NCBI GenBank assembly: GCA_018058245.1
Contig: JAGPCC010000004.1
Span: 1-53,943, forward strand
Origin: Verrucomicrobiales bacterium
GTDB taxonomy: Bacteria > Verrucomicrobiota > Verrucomicrobiia > Verrucomicrobiales > DEV007
Length of the DNA: 53,943 nucleotides
Direction of reading: 5' to 3'
Shown: in pieces, positions 43,148 to 50,787 of the stretch
How the letters are laid out: each line of letters begins with the position of its first letter
How positions within the stretch are numbered: position 1 is the stretch's first letter
The notes under the pieces: generated by a model
Databases searched by the model: none
Seen by the model: the letters and a program-made list of their open reading frames with translations, nothing else
What the model was told of the DNA's origin: nothing
Made by a program: the position numbers and the translations under genes

Positions 43148-44383
43148 ATGCGGTCCTTGTCTTGCGCCCCGCGCCCAAGTGCGTTTCTTTCTGCGATGCG
43201 ACTACAACACGGAATCAATCTCGCCTATTGCACGAACATCCATCGTGGTGAGACCTGGGACCAGACTTTTGCAGGACTCCGCGATTACACCGACGCCGTT
43301 CGACTCCGGGTTGCCCCAGGGGATGCCTACGGCATCGGTTTACGGCTCAGTGCTGTCGCCGCAGAAGAGTTGACTGCCGATTCCGGTCGTCTCGATTCTT
43401 TTCGCCGTTGGATGGAGGAACGGAATTCGTATATCTTCACGATCAATGGATTCCCTTACGGCACCTTTCATGGAAGCCGCGTGAAGGAGCAAGTCTACGC
43501 GCCGGACTGGACGGATCCGGTGCGCCTTTCCTATACAACCGGGCTCTTTGACATCGTCTCTGCCCTCGCGCCTGCGGGAGAATCAGTGAGTGTGAGCACT
43601 CTGCCGGGGTCGTTTAAAGAATTCATTTTTCCGCAGACGGAAGCGGTGCAAGTGCAAGCCATCTATCGACACCTCCGGCAGTGCAGTGATCACATTGAAA
43701 GGCTGCGGGACCGCACCGGTCGGGATATCCACCTCGGGTTGGAGCCGGAGCCGCTCGGTCTCTTCGAAACGAGCGGGGAAACGGTCCGCTTTTTTGAAGG
43801 ACTCCTGCAAGATTGCAGTTCGGGCGAGCGTGAGCGGATCCTGCGCAATATCGGAGTGAACTATGACACCTGCCACCTCGCGGTCGAATTTGAAGAACCG
43901 GAGGATGCGATCAGCCGTCTCCGGGATTCCGGCATTCGGATCAGCAAAGTGCATCTCAGTTCAGCCCTGCGCCTTCGACCGACGAAAGAGGCGATCGAGC
44001 GTCTCTGTGCTTTTCAGGACGATGTCTACCTCCACCAAGTCGTAGTATCCGATGGGAGGGAAGTCGTGCATCGCTTTCGTGACCTGCCGAATGCCATCGA
44101 TTGGTCCCAGACGGCGAATGGCGATGTCGGCGCCGAATGGCGTGTGCATTTTCATGTCCCCATTCACGCTCAACCGGAAGCACTCTTTTCGGATACTCGG
44201 GACCATATTACCGGACTCCTCACGCTATTGGCGAAAGATCCACGATGGTGCAGCCACTTTGAGATGGAGACCTACACTTGGGAAGTCCTCCCCGAGGCAA
44301 TGAGGAGTGGAGATGTCGTCGATCAACTCGTGGCAGAGTACGATTGGTGTCTCAACCAGTTCCGCAATCAGGGGCTTGCCTGA
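43148..44383 (+). CDS. eboE: Metabolite traffic protein EboE (TIM-barrel, xylose isomerase-like)
   Basis: EboE is a sugar-isomerase-like TIM-barrel protein of the ebo clusters, linked to moving secondary metabolites out of the cytoplasm in cyanobacteria and others. The match is the opening LQHGINLAYCTNIHRGETWDQT, then FPYGTFHGSRVKEQVYAPDW, and VNYDTCHLAVEFE later on. I start at 43148 because AAGGAA precedes it; the ATG at 43196 (MRLQHG) would fit the family's usual start but has no Shine-Dalgarno sequence. No other ebo gene is visible, so here it is an orphan between two receiver genes. The role in this organism is unknown. Confidence 0.85.
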   Translation: MRSLSCAPRPSAFLSAMRLQHGINLAYCTNIHRGETWDQTFAGLRDYTDAVRLRVAPGDAYGIGLRLSAVAAEELTADSGRLDSFRRWMEERNSYIFTINGFPYGTFHGSRVKEQVYAPDWTDPVRLSYTTGLFDIVSALAPAGESVSVSTLPGSFKEFIFPQTEAVQVQAIYRHLRQCSDHIERLRDRTGRDIHLGLEPEPLGLFETSGETVRFFEGLLQDCSSGERERILRNIGVNYDTCHLAVEFEEPEDAISRLRDSGIRISKVHLSSALRLRPTKEAIERLCAFQDDVYLHQVVVSDGREVVHRFRDLPNAIDWSQTANGDVGAEWRVHFHVPIHAQPEALFSDTRDHITGLLTLLAKDPRWCSHFEMETYTWEVLPEAMRSGDVVDQLVAEYDWCLNQFRNQGLA

Positions 44384-44395
44384 TGGGCATCCACC

Positions 44396-45052
44396 CTACC
44401 AGACCGACTTGGCAGGCCTCTTTTCCTCGTCCCTACCGGGAAATGCGAACCCGAAACTCTGAGCTGGTTCCGCTTGCGGGAAGGAGGATTCCCTCGCTGG
44501 GAACTGTTCACTGAAAGCGCTGGAAGGAAGGCCTCTCCCCTCGTTGTTCCCGAGCGAGAGCAGGCGCATACTCGCTTCCGCTGGTCTCAGGTCATCGTCA
44601 AAGTCCGGCAGCTCCATGATGGGTTCGTTACACGGAGTTGGTGCAGTGGACGATCCATTGTCCTTGAGCTGATTGTAGGTCAGATTTGCATTTAAGTGCG
44701 ATTCGATGATCGAAACTAAGTCCCGCAACTGCACTGGTTTTGCGACGACGGTGCTGCGTATTCCGCACATCAGAGCGAGGGCTTGCGCTTCCCTCGCAAT
44801 GGCGGTGAGCAGGATGACTGGGATATAACGAAGAGAAAGATCGTTCCGGAGATCCGCAAGGACACGACCTCCGTCTTTTTCCGGCATCATCACATCGAGC
44901 AGAATGAGGTCGGGCATGTAGTGTCTGACCGTATTGACTGCCAAGAGAGGATTGTTCTCCACAACAGGATCATATCCGAACTTCGCGAGTGCTTTCGCAA
45001 GAAGCGTTGTAAGGGCGACATTGTCGTCGATGATTTGGATTCGCGATTTCAT
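44396..45052 (-). CDS. Single-domain response regulator with disordered tail
   Basis: This 218-residue protein has an intact receiver domain (residues about 3-120): IIDDN, the phospho-aspartate in LLDVMMPEKDG, LLTA and AKPV with the switch lysine. The last 90 residues are low in structure (Pro, Ser, Glu and Gly-rich) with no DNA-binding or enzymatic domain. It could act by protein interaction or as a phosphate sink. The frame is open 14 residues upstream from a TTG; the ATG at 45052 gives the normal receiver start. It is convergent with eboE and its 5' side faces the cupredoxin terminator. Confidence 0.85.
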   Translation of the reverse strand: MKSRIQIIDDNVALTTLLAKALAKFGYDPVVENNPLLAVNTVRHYMPDLILLDVMMPEKDGGRVLADLRNDLSLRYIPVILLTAIAREAQALALMCGIRSTVVAKPVQLRDLVSIIESHLNANLTYNQLKDNGSSTAPTPCNEPIMELPDFDDDLRPAEASMRLLSLGNNEGRGLPSSAFSEQFPARESSFPQAEPAQSFGFAFPGRDEEKRPAKSVW

Positions 45053-45159
45053 TGCAGTGAACATCAATATATATGGAGAATATGAAAAATACAAAACATT
45101 ATTTGATAATTTCTATCATCGAAATCATTTGCCCTAGGGAAGGAATCGTCTGCAAACGC

Positions 45160-45198
45160 AAAAAACCGGCCGACCGCAAAGCAGCCCGACCGGTTTTT
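45160..45198. terminator. Terminator after the cupredoxin gene
   Basis: The arms aaaaaccgg and ccggttttt pair over nine bases around a long internal region, with further pairing inside. On the minus strand it lies about 30 bases past the cupredoxin stop and ends in a T-run. Confidence 0.75.
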
Positions 45199-45226
45199 CC
45201 AAAGAGTTGGGAAATCGAGATACGAC

Positions 45227-45691
45227 TTATTCAGCCACTTTCATGACACCGTTCATGATTGCCCAGTGACCAGGGTAGGTGCAGATGTAGGGGTAGTCAC
45301 CTGCCTCAGCGGGTGCGGTGAATTCGATTGTTTCGGACTGACCAGGTTGGACCAACTTTGAGTGGTGGAGAATATCGTCTGATTTCGGAATTGCATTGCC
45401 CGTGGTGAGGAAGTTGGGGTCTGACATTCCGGCATTCGCAGCCATGCCGACGATGTCCTTTTTCCCGGGTTTAACGATGAGGACGTTGTGTGGCTGGCGC
45501 GTGATACTGTCGGCTGGATTCACGAGCGTCAATTTCACGGTCTGGCCAGGCTTGACCGTGAATTCTTTGATGTCGTAGATAAATTGGATCTTGTCTGCAG
45601 TGAGAGTGACTTCGACTGCGTCTTGGGCGTGCGAGGAGAATGTTCCGGCGAGGACTGCAGTAAGACAGAGGGTGCTAATGAGCTTCTTCAT
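45227..45691 (-). CDS. Exported azurin/plastocyanin-like cupredoxin
   Basis: This 154-residue protein has a Sec signal peptide (LISTLCLTAVLAGTFSSHA) and a type 1 copper-binding fold. The ligands are a His in RQPHNVL, then a Cys, His and Met in YICTYPGHWAIMNGVM; this CxxxxHxxxxM spacing is usual in the family. It would carry electrons in the periplasm. Some related proteins are auracyanin-like. A Fur-type palindrome lies 80-102 bases before the start, which suggests metal-linked control. It has its own terminator, so it is a single-gene unit. Confidence 0.9.
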   Translation of the reverse strand: MKKLISTLCLTAVLAGTFSSHAQDAVEVTLTADKIQFIYDIKEFTVKPGQTVKLTLVNPADSITRQPHNVLIVKPGKKDIVGMAANAGMSDPNFLTTGNAIPKSDDILHHSKLVQPGQSETIEFTAPAEAGDYPYICTYPGHWAIMNGVMKVAE

Positions 45692-45770
45692 TTCGTTCGA
45701 ATAGGAGTTTGGTGTTTGCGTTTGGAAACGCGCGACATCTTAATTTACGCTACAGAGTCTGCAATGGATG

Positions 45771-45793
45771 TTTATGAGAATGATTCTCATAAA
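45771..45793. promoter_or_regulatory. Fur-box-like palindrome
   Basis: The 23-base inverted repeat tttatgagaa-tga-ttctcataaa is perfect apart from its centre and matches the Fur/ferric uptake regulator type (GAGAATGATTCTC core). It lies between the divergent cupredoxin (start 45691) and pseudo-receiver (start 45886) genes, so it could regulate either. No fur gene is in the window. Confidence 0.7.
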
Positions 45794-45885
45794 TTTTTAA
45801 AAACCAGTTGGAGTAATCTTAAAAAGCGGTATATTTATGGAAATTTGATTATATGCCGTTAATTCGGTTCTTATCCAACACCCGC

Positions 45886-46650
45886 ATGAATAGAGTTTTG
45901 ATTGTCGCAGGCGAACGCCAAACCGGGGAACGTTATCAGCAAGCGCTAGGCCAAGAAGGCTTTCAGACCGCAGTTGTGTGGAATCCGATCCAGATGGTCG
46001 AGTTTTGTCGACAACACACTCCTGATTATATGGTTGTGGATCTCGATCTTGCTGAATTGGGCCTCTGGAGCTCTTTGCAGGCGGTTCGAGGCATCGACAC
46101 CTTGGCAAATGTCCCGATCTTGGGACTGGCTTCGGCAGCGAACCAGCAGCTGTTTGAAAAGGCGAAAGCAGCCGGGTTTCTGGCCGTCTTTCCGACGCAT
46201 GACAGCAGTCGGGCGATCATCGAGTCGATTAAGCGTGAGATTCAGAAGAACCAAGAACCCGAAGAACTTTCAGATGAAGCGCCTTTCAGCCAAGATCCCT
46301 CGCTGAATCGTCTTCGCGAGGTTGCTCTCGATATCGTGCAGGTCTCCGCTTCGCTGAAGGCCCGGATCGGCGAATATGGGGATGACGGTCCAGAATTGTT
46401 CTCCTATATCGTGAATTCCGGTCATGAGATACGGAAAAAACTGAATGGAATTTCTGATTTTTCTCTCCATGACAAAGAACTTCGGCACGACTTTCGGAAC
46501 ATGATCGGATCTGTGACCGGATTCTCCGAGTTGATCTTAATGGAAGGGGGCCTTTCTCCCGAGTCCACGGCGGGACTTACTCGCCTGCGAGAAAATTCCT
46601 CTGAGTTCGTCCATATTTTGGATCAACAAAGAGCTGGAGCGACGGTCTGA
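45886..46650 (+). CDS. Pseudo-receiver fused to a histidine-kinase-type dimerisation helix
   Basis: This 254-residue protein has a receiver-like N-terminal domain (residues 1-115) in which the acidic pocket is replaced (LIVAGERQ), an aspartate remains (VVDLDLAELG), and the switch lysine is lost (VFPTHDSS). The C-terminal part contains LRHDFRNMIGSVTGFSELI, which resembles the H-box of HisKA domains (compare HELRTPL), but there is no ATPase domain. It could be a phosphotransfer or scaffolding protein that accepts phosphate on that histidine. I chose the ATG at 45886 (MNRVLIV); an ATG at 45853 would add 11 residues. No known family combines the two parts as far as I know. Confidence 0.7.
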   Translation: MNRVLIVAGERQTGERYQQALGQEGFQTAVVWNPIQMVEFCRQHTPDYMVVDLDLAELGLWSSLQAVRGIDTLANVPILGLASAANQQLFEKAKAAGFLAVFPTHDSSRAIIESIKREIQKNQEPEELSDEAPFSQDPSLNRLREVALDIVQVSASLKARIGEYGDDGPELFSYIVNSGHEIRKKLNGISDFSLHDKELRHDFRNMIGSVTGFSELILMEGGLSPESTAGLTRLRENSSEFVHILDQQRAGATV

Positions 46651-46743
46651 TCCGGCACGCGGGGTATTTCTTGGAGGTCAGTCGTTCGAATTTCGCTGCA
46701 AAATTGGGCTACCTCTTTTCGGGTACTCGAATTAGGGTGCAGA

Positions 46744-47640
46744 ATGAAAGTGGGGATCACCGGCGCGAGCGGAAGTATCGGCTCAGCGCTCATCGCAGAA
46801 GGGCTGCAACGAGGCTGGTCTATCGTCGCGTACTCTCGGGATTCGACGCAGACGATTCGCGGAGCCGACGAGATCCGTTCCGTCGCCGATTTGGACTCGA
46901 TCGATTTGAGTGGCCTGGATGCTCTGATCCACCTCGCGGGGGAGTCCATCGTCGGTTTCTGGACGCAGGAAAAAAAGCGGAGAATTCGGGCGAGCCGCAT
47001 CGACCTCACTGCGAGTCTAGCCCGGACCATCGAGGCACTCCCTCGAGGGCAGCGTCCCAGGGTGTTTTTGTCTGCATCTGCGATTGGTTACTACGGCGAT
47101 CGAGGCGGGGAGTGGCTCGATGAGGAGAGCGATGTGGGGTTCGGATTTCTTGCGTCGGTTTGCCGCGATTGGGAGTCTGCCTCGGCAAAGGCGGAGGAAC
47201 TGGGTGTGAGGATCGTGAATCCGAGAATCGGAATTGTCCTGGGACGGGAAGGTTTTTTGAAACCGATTCGCCGTGTCTTCCGGCTCGGGCTGGGCGGACG
47301 TCTCGGGAAGGGGAACCAGTGGATGTCCTGGATCCATCTTCAGGATCTCGTTCGCATCCTTGCGGAGTGTGTCGAAAATGACAGTATCCATGGTCGGGTA
47401 AACTGTGTGGCCCCGAGCCCAGTGACGAATCGGGAATTCACCCGCTGTTATGCAAGGATTCTTGGACGGAAGGCGCTCCTGCCCGTGCCAAATTTCCTGC
47501 TGAAGCGACTTCCGGGAGGAATTGGTTCTCTCTTTCTCCATAGCCAACGCGTCGAACCGGTCATGATGAAGGCTTTCGGCTTCGAATGGGAGTTTTCTGA
47601 TTTGGCTTCGGCTCTCACGAACGTGGAAACCGGGCTTTGA
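46744..47640 (+). CDS. TIGR01777 family NAD(P)-binding epimerase
   Basis: This 298-residue protein of the extended SDR (YfcH) type opens with KVGITGASGSIGSALIAEGL, the GxxGxxG nucleotide-binding motif. It includes LIHLAGESI, SASAIGYYGDRGGEWLDEES with the active-site Tyr, and WMSWIHLQDLV. The family has a sugar-epimerase fold; the substrate is unknown. The C-terminus has the usual DUF1731 stretch (PVPNFLLKRLPGG). It is followed by a HAD phosphatase 31 bases on. Confidence 0.9.
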   Translation: MKVGITGASGSIGSALIAEGLQRGWSIVAYSRDSTQTIRGADEIRSVADLDSIDLSGLDALIHLAGESIVGFWTQEKKRRIRASRIDLTASLARTIEALPRGQRPRVFLSASAIGYYGDRGGEWLDEESDVGFGFLASVCRDWESASAKAEELGVRIVNPRIGIVLGREGFLKPIRRVFRLGLGGRLGKGNQWMSWIHLQDLVRILAECVENDSIHGRVNCVAPSPVTNREFTRCYARILGRKALLPVPNFLLKRLPGGIGSLFLHSQRVEPVMMKAFGFEWEFSDLASALTNVETGL

Positions 47641-47671
47641 GTTTTTCTCGGCTCGACACTATCCTTCCCGC

Positions 47672-48550
47672 ATGGCAGCACCGCAGAACATTATCGGAAT
47701 CGTTTACGATTACGACCAGACTCTCAGTCCCACGTATATGCAGGACGAAGTGCTCTTTCCCGAGTTTGGGATCAACCCCACTGAGTTTTGGAAGCAGTGC
47801 AAGTTGCTCGTCGAAGACCACGGCTACGAAAATGAACTCGCCTACCTCAAGGCAATGCTCGACTATTTGGAAATGGATGGCCCCAGTAACGCGGATCTGG
47901 AAAACCTCGGAAAAGGTCTCCAGTTCTTCCCGGGTCTGCCGGAGATGTTCGGGGAGTTGAACGTGCTCCTGAGTGATGAGCATCGGGCCATGGGTGTGAA
48001 AATCGAGCACTATATCGTCTCAAGTGGGCTCAAAGCGCTCATCGACGGGAGTCGTCTCCGGCCTTTTATTAAAGAGATCTTCGGCTGCGAATTTGCGGAG
48101 AACAGCGCCGGCCGAATTTCCTTTCCCCGTCGCGTCATTTCCCACACCGCAAAGACCCAGTACCTATTCCGGATCAACAAAGGGATGCTCGATCCATCGG
48201 ACGATGTGAATGACCACATGGCCGATCATCTGCGACCGATCCCGTTTCCGAATATGATCTATCTCGGTGATGGTCCTACGGATGTTCCTTGTTTCACTGT
48301 GATGAAACGTTTCGGCGGCCACAGCATAGCGGTTTACAATCCCGGAGACAAAACGAGAACCAGCTTTCGCAAAGCGTATCAACTCGCGGGGGTTGCTGGC
48401 CGGATCAAACACATCGCCCCGGCTGACTATCGGGCGGGGAGCCATCTGCGTCTCCTCCTCGAAGAAACGATCCTCGATATCGCGTCAAATATCGTCGAAG
48501 TACGACGCCGTGAGTTCATCGACGGCACGATCGCCGCGCCGACTCATTGA
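47672..48550 (+). CDS. HAD family hydrolase, phosphoserine-phosphatase-like
   Basis: This 292-residue protein has the HAD nucleophile motif in YDYDQTLSP, a Ser/Gly motif in [13 protein letters not shown], and the acidic motif [11 protein letters not shown] cap domain lies between the first two. The reaction is likely phosphate removal from a small molecule; I cannot name it. The stop overlaps the convergent aroD gene by 7 bases. Confidence 0.8.
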   Translation: MAAPQNIIGIVYDYDQTLSPTYMQDEVLFPEFGINPTEFWKQCKLLVEDHGYENELAYLKAMLDYLEMDGPSNADLENLGKGLQFFPGLPEMFGELNVLLSDEHRAMGVKIEHYIVSSGLKALIDGSRLRPFIKEIFGCEFAENSAGRISFPRRVISHTAKTQYLFRINKGMLDPSDDVNDHMADHLRPIPFPNMIYLGDGPTDVPCFTVMKRFGGHSIAVYNPGDKTRTSFRKAYQLAGVAGRIKHIAPADYRAGSHLRLLLEETILDIASNIVEVRRREFIDGTIAAPTH

Positions 48551-49236
48551 TGGCGGATTTCGTGGATAAGATGCCGGAGTTCTGCCGCAGACCACTGGCC
48601 GGGTGCGTTGGGCGTCTGAAGATATCCGTAATTCAGGCACGAACCCGACTGGGCGAGTGCGAGTCGTGACAGTTTCCCCAGCGTTCCCATGCCCATGGCC
48701 GAGACAAATCTTCCTCGGCTGCGGTGATATTCGACGAGTTCCGAAAGGGCAAAAAGATCGCTCATGGTTTCGATGACGACCGCAATTTTTGCGATATCCG
48801 CCTTCAGCGAAAACGCTTCGATCAATTTTTCCGCGAGGAAATCCTTTCCAGGGAAGGAGTAGAAGTCATGAAACGATCCGATGAGGCGAGATCCTGAGGC
48901 GTGAACTTCCTCGGGGAACTCGGCAAAGTCTCTTTCCGCGAGGGACGCTACTTCCACATCGACCAGGGTCGCTACGGCGAGGTGTTTGCGGTAGATCTCA
49001 AGGCGGGATTCCGCAGAAAGTCCCCCGGCACCTCCCTCCTTGGGATGCCTTACGGTGAGCAGGGCAGGGAGGGGATGTGCCTCCATCACTTCCCCAGCTT
49101 CCTTTTCTACCGAGAGAAGATTGTCGAATCGGTATTCCAATAGATCGCACTCTGGAGCCGCCCCTGAGCGGAGGTGTTCGAGATCTTCCGGTCGGGTGAC
49201 CGTGGCGACAATGAGGGGTTCAGAAAGCGGGTCCAT
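48544..49236 (-). CDS. aroD: Type I 3-dehydroquinate dehydratase
   Basis: AroD makes 3-dehydroshikimate in the shikimate pathway through a Schiff base. The 230 residues include [11 protein letters not shown], the catalytic His in IGSFHDFYS, the Schiff-base Lys in ADIAKIAVV and the conserved [14 protein letters not shown]. Length matches the type I class. I start at the ATG at 49236; a GTG six codons earlier is also possible, and neither has a clear Shine-Dalgarno sequence. The gene is divergent from the glycosyltransferase gene, with about 220 bases between them. Confidence 0.9.
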   Translation of the reverse strand: MDPLSEPLIVATVTRPEDLEHLRSGAAPECDLLEYRFDNLLSVEKEAGEVMEAHPLPALLTVRHPKEGGAGGLSAESRLEIYRKHLAVATLVDVEVASLAERDFAEFPEEVHASGSRLIGSFHDFYSFPGKDFLAEKLIEAFSLKADIAKIAVVIETMSDLFALSELVEYHRSRGRFVSAMGMGTLGKLSRLALAQSGSCLNYGYLQTPNAPGQWSAAELRHLIHEIRHQ

Positions 49237-49458
49237 CGATGGGGAATCTTTCACGAAAATCGGAAAACGGCGACTTTATTCCGTTTGTCGAGCTCCGATC
49301 GATCCCGACGATGGAAGGGGAGAATCTGACCAGCGATGCCAAGAAAAGGAAATTTCGACAGGATCGCCGTAAGTTCACGTCGTATCATAGGACGGTGGAA
49401 AGAGTCCGACAGGCTGTTAGGAAGCGATGACGTATCTAGTTCTACCTTTAAATGGAGC

Positions 49459-50769
49459 ATGAGTGATCACCCGAAAATCGTCTACATTACGGCCGGGGCA
49501 GCGGGCATGTACTGCGGTAGTTGTCTCCGTGACAACGCTCTTGCCGCCGCGCTTGGTGATCTGGGGTGGGACGTCACCCTGCTACCCCTCTACACTCCGA
49601 TTCGGGTGGATGAGGAGGATCATTCGATTGATCAGATTTTCTTCGGGGGGATCAATGTCTTTCTCCAGCAAAAGATTCCGCTCTTTCGATATCTGCCCGC
49701 CTTCCTAGATCGATGGCTCGATAATCCAGCCTTGATTCGCCGTGTCGCCTCTCGGGCCGTCTCGGTCAGTGCCAGTGAACTCGGTGGGATGACTCTCTCG
49801 ATGGTCAAAGGGGAACACGGATTCCAGAAAAAAGAGGTGAAACGCCTCGTGCAGTGGTTAAAAGAAGTCGCAAAACCTGACCTGATCTGTCTCACCAATC
49901 TGCTTGTGGGAGGCTCCATTCCGGCCTTAAAACGGGAATTAGGAGTTCCTGTCGTTGTCACCCTACAAGGGGACGATGTCTTTCTTGATGAACTGGTGGA
50001 ACCGTGGAAATCGTCCGTTCTTCTCGAAATGCGCCGTCTTGCGCAGGAAGCGGATGGATTTATCACCTTCTCCCCGTTCTATCGGGATTCGATGAGCGAG
50101 CTTCTGAAGATTCCGAGCGAGAAATTCCATCTCACCCCGCTCGGTGTCACGGTGGCGGAATTTGATGAAATTTACGAATCGGGCAAACAGAGGGAGCGAG
50201 GGAATGTCATTGGTTATTTTGCCCGCCTCTCCCCGGAAAAAGGTTTCGATCTCGTGGTGAGCGCATTTCTATTGCTCGCGGAGAGTCATCCGGAGATCCG
50301 GCTTCATGTGGGAGGCTGGCTTTCGGAGAAAGACCGCCCCTATTATCACGAGCAGATTCAGCGAATCAAATCGGCCGGTCTTTTGAATCGTTTTTTCCTT
50401 CAGGAAGCTCCTGACGGTGATGCCAAAATGGAATTTCTGCGAGGCATCGATGTGTTCACTGTTCCAGCGAGATTCCAAGAACCGAAGGGCATTTACGCGC
50501 TGGAGGCGATGGCCTGTGGACTTCCGGTGGTTGTTCCTGCGAGCGGAGCATTTCCCGCGATGAGGGATTCTGGGGCGGCAGTTCTCCTTTGCTATCCTGA
50601 TGATCCCGCGGACCTAGCGGCACGCCTCTCGGATCTTCTCTCGAACCCGGACGAGGCCCGTCACATTGGAGAGCAGGGCCGCGAGTGGGTCAAGGTCACC
50701 AACAACAGAAAGGCGATGGCGCTCTCGACCTCCAAGGTTTTTGAAAGCGTGATCGCCGAAATCACCTAA
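49459..50769 (+). CDS. GT4-type glycosyltransferase
   Basis: This 436-residue enzyme has the GT-B fold: an N-terminal part with GMYCGSCLRDNALAAALGDLGWDV and a C-terminal part with YFARLSPEKGFDLVVSAF and EPKGIYALEAMACGLPVVVP, the donor-binding motif with its two conserved Glu. It would add a sugar from a nucleotide donor. Start at the ATG at 49459, preceded by gga. The sugar and acceptor are unknown. Confidence 0.85.
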   Translation: MSDHPKIVYITAGAAGMYCGSCLRDNALAAALGDLGWDVTLLPLYTPIRVDEEDHSIDQIFFGGINVFLQQKIPLFRYLPAFLDRWLDNPALIRRVASRAVSVSASELGGMTLSMVKGEHGFQKKEVKRLVQWLKEVAKPDLICLTNLLVGGSIPALKRELGVPVVVTLQGDDVFLDELVEPWKSSVLLEMRRLAQEADGFITFSPFYRDSMSELLKIPSEKFHLTPLGVTVAEFDEIYESGKQRERGNVIGYFARLSPEKGFDLVVSAFLLLAESHPEIRLHVGGWLSEKDRPYYHEQIQRIKSAGLLNRFFLQEAPDGDAKMEFLRGIDVFTVPARFQEPKGIYALEAMACGLPVVVPASGAFPAMRDSGAAVLLCYPDDPADLAARLSDLLSNPDEARHIGEQGREWVKVTNNRKAMALSTSKVFESVIAEIT

Positions 50770-50787
50770 AAACAGGAGATCGGGAAA

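Noticed and set aside
49239-49430. A small, very basic 63-residue frame between aroD and the glycosyltransferase
   Set aside because: It starts inside the aroD 5' end, has no Shine-Dalgarno sequence and a biased Arg/Lys composition typical of chance frames.
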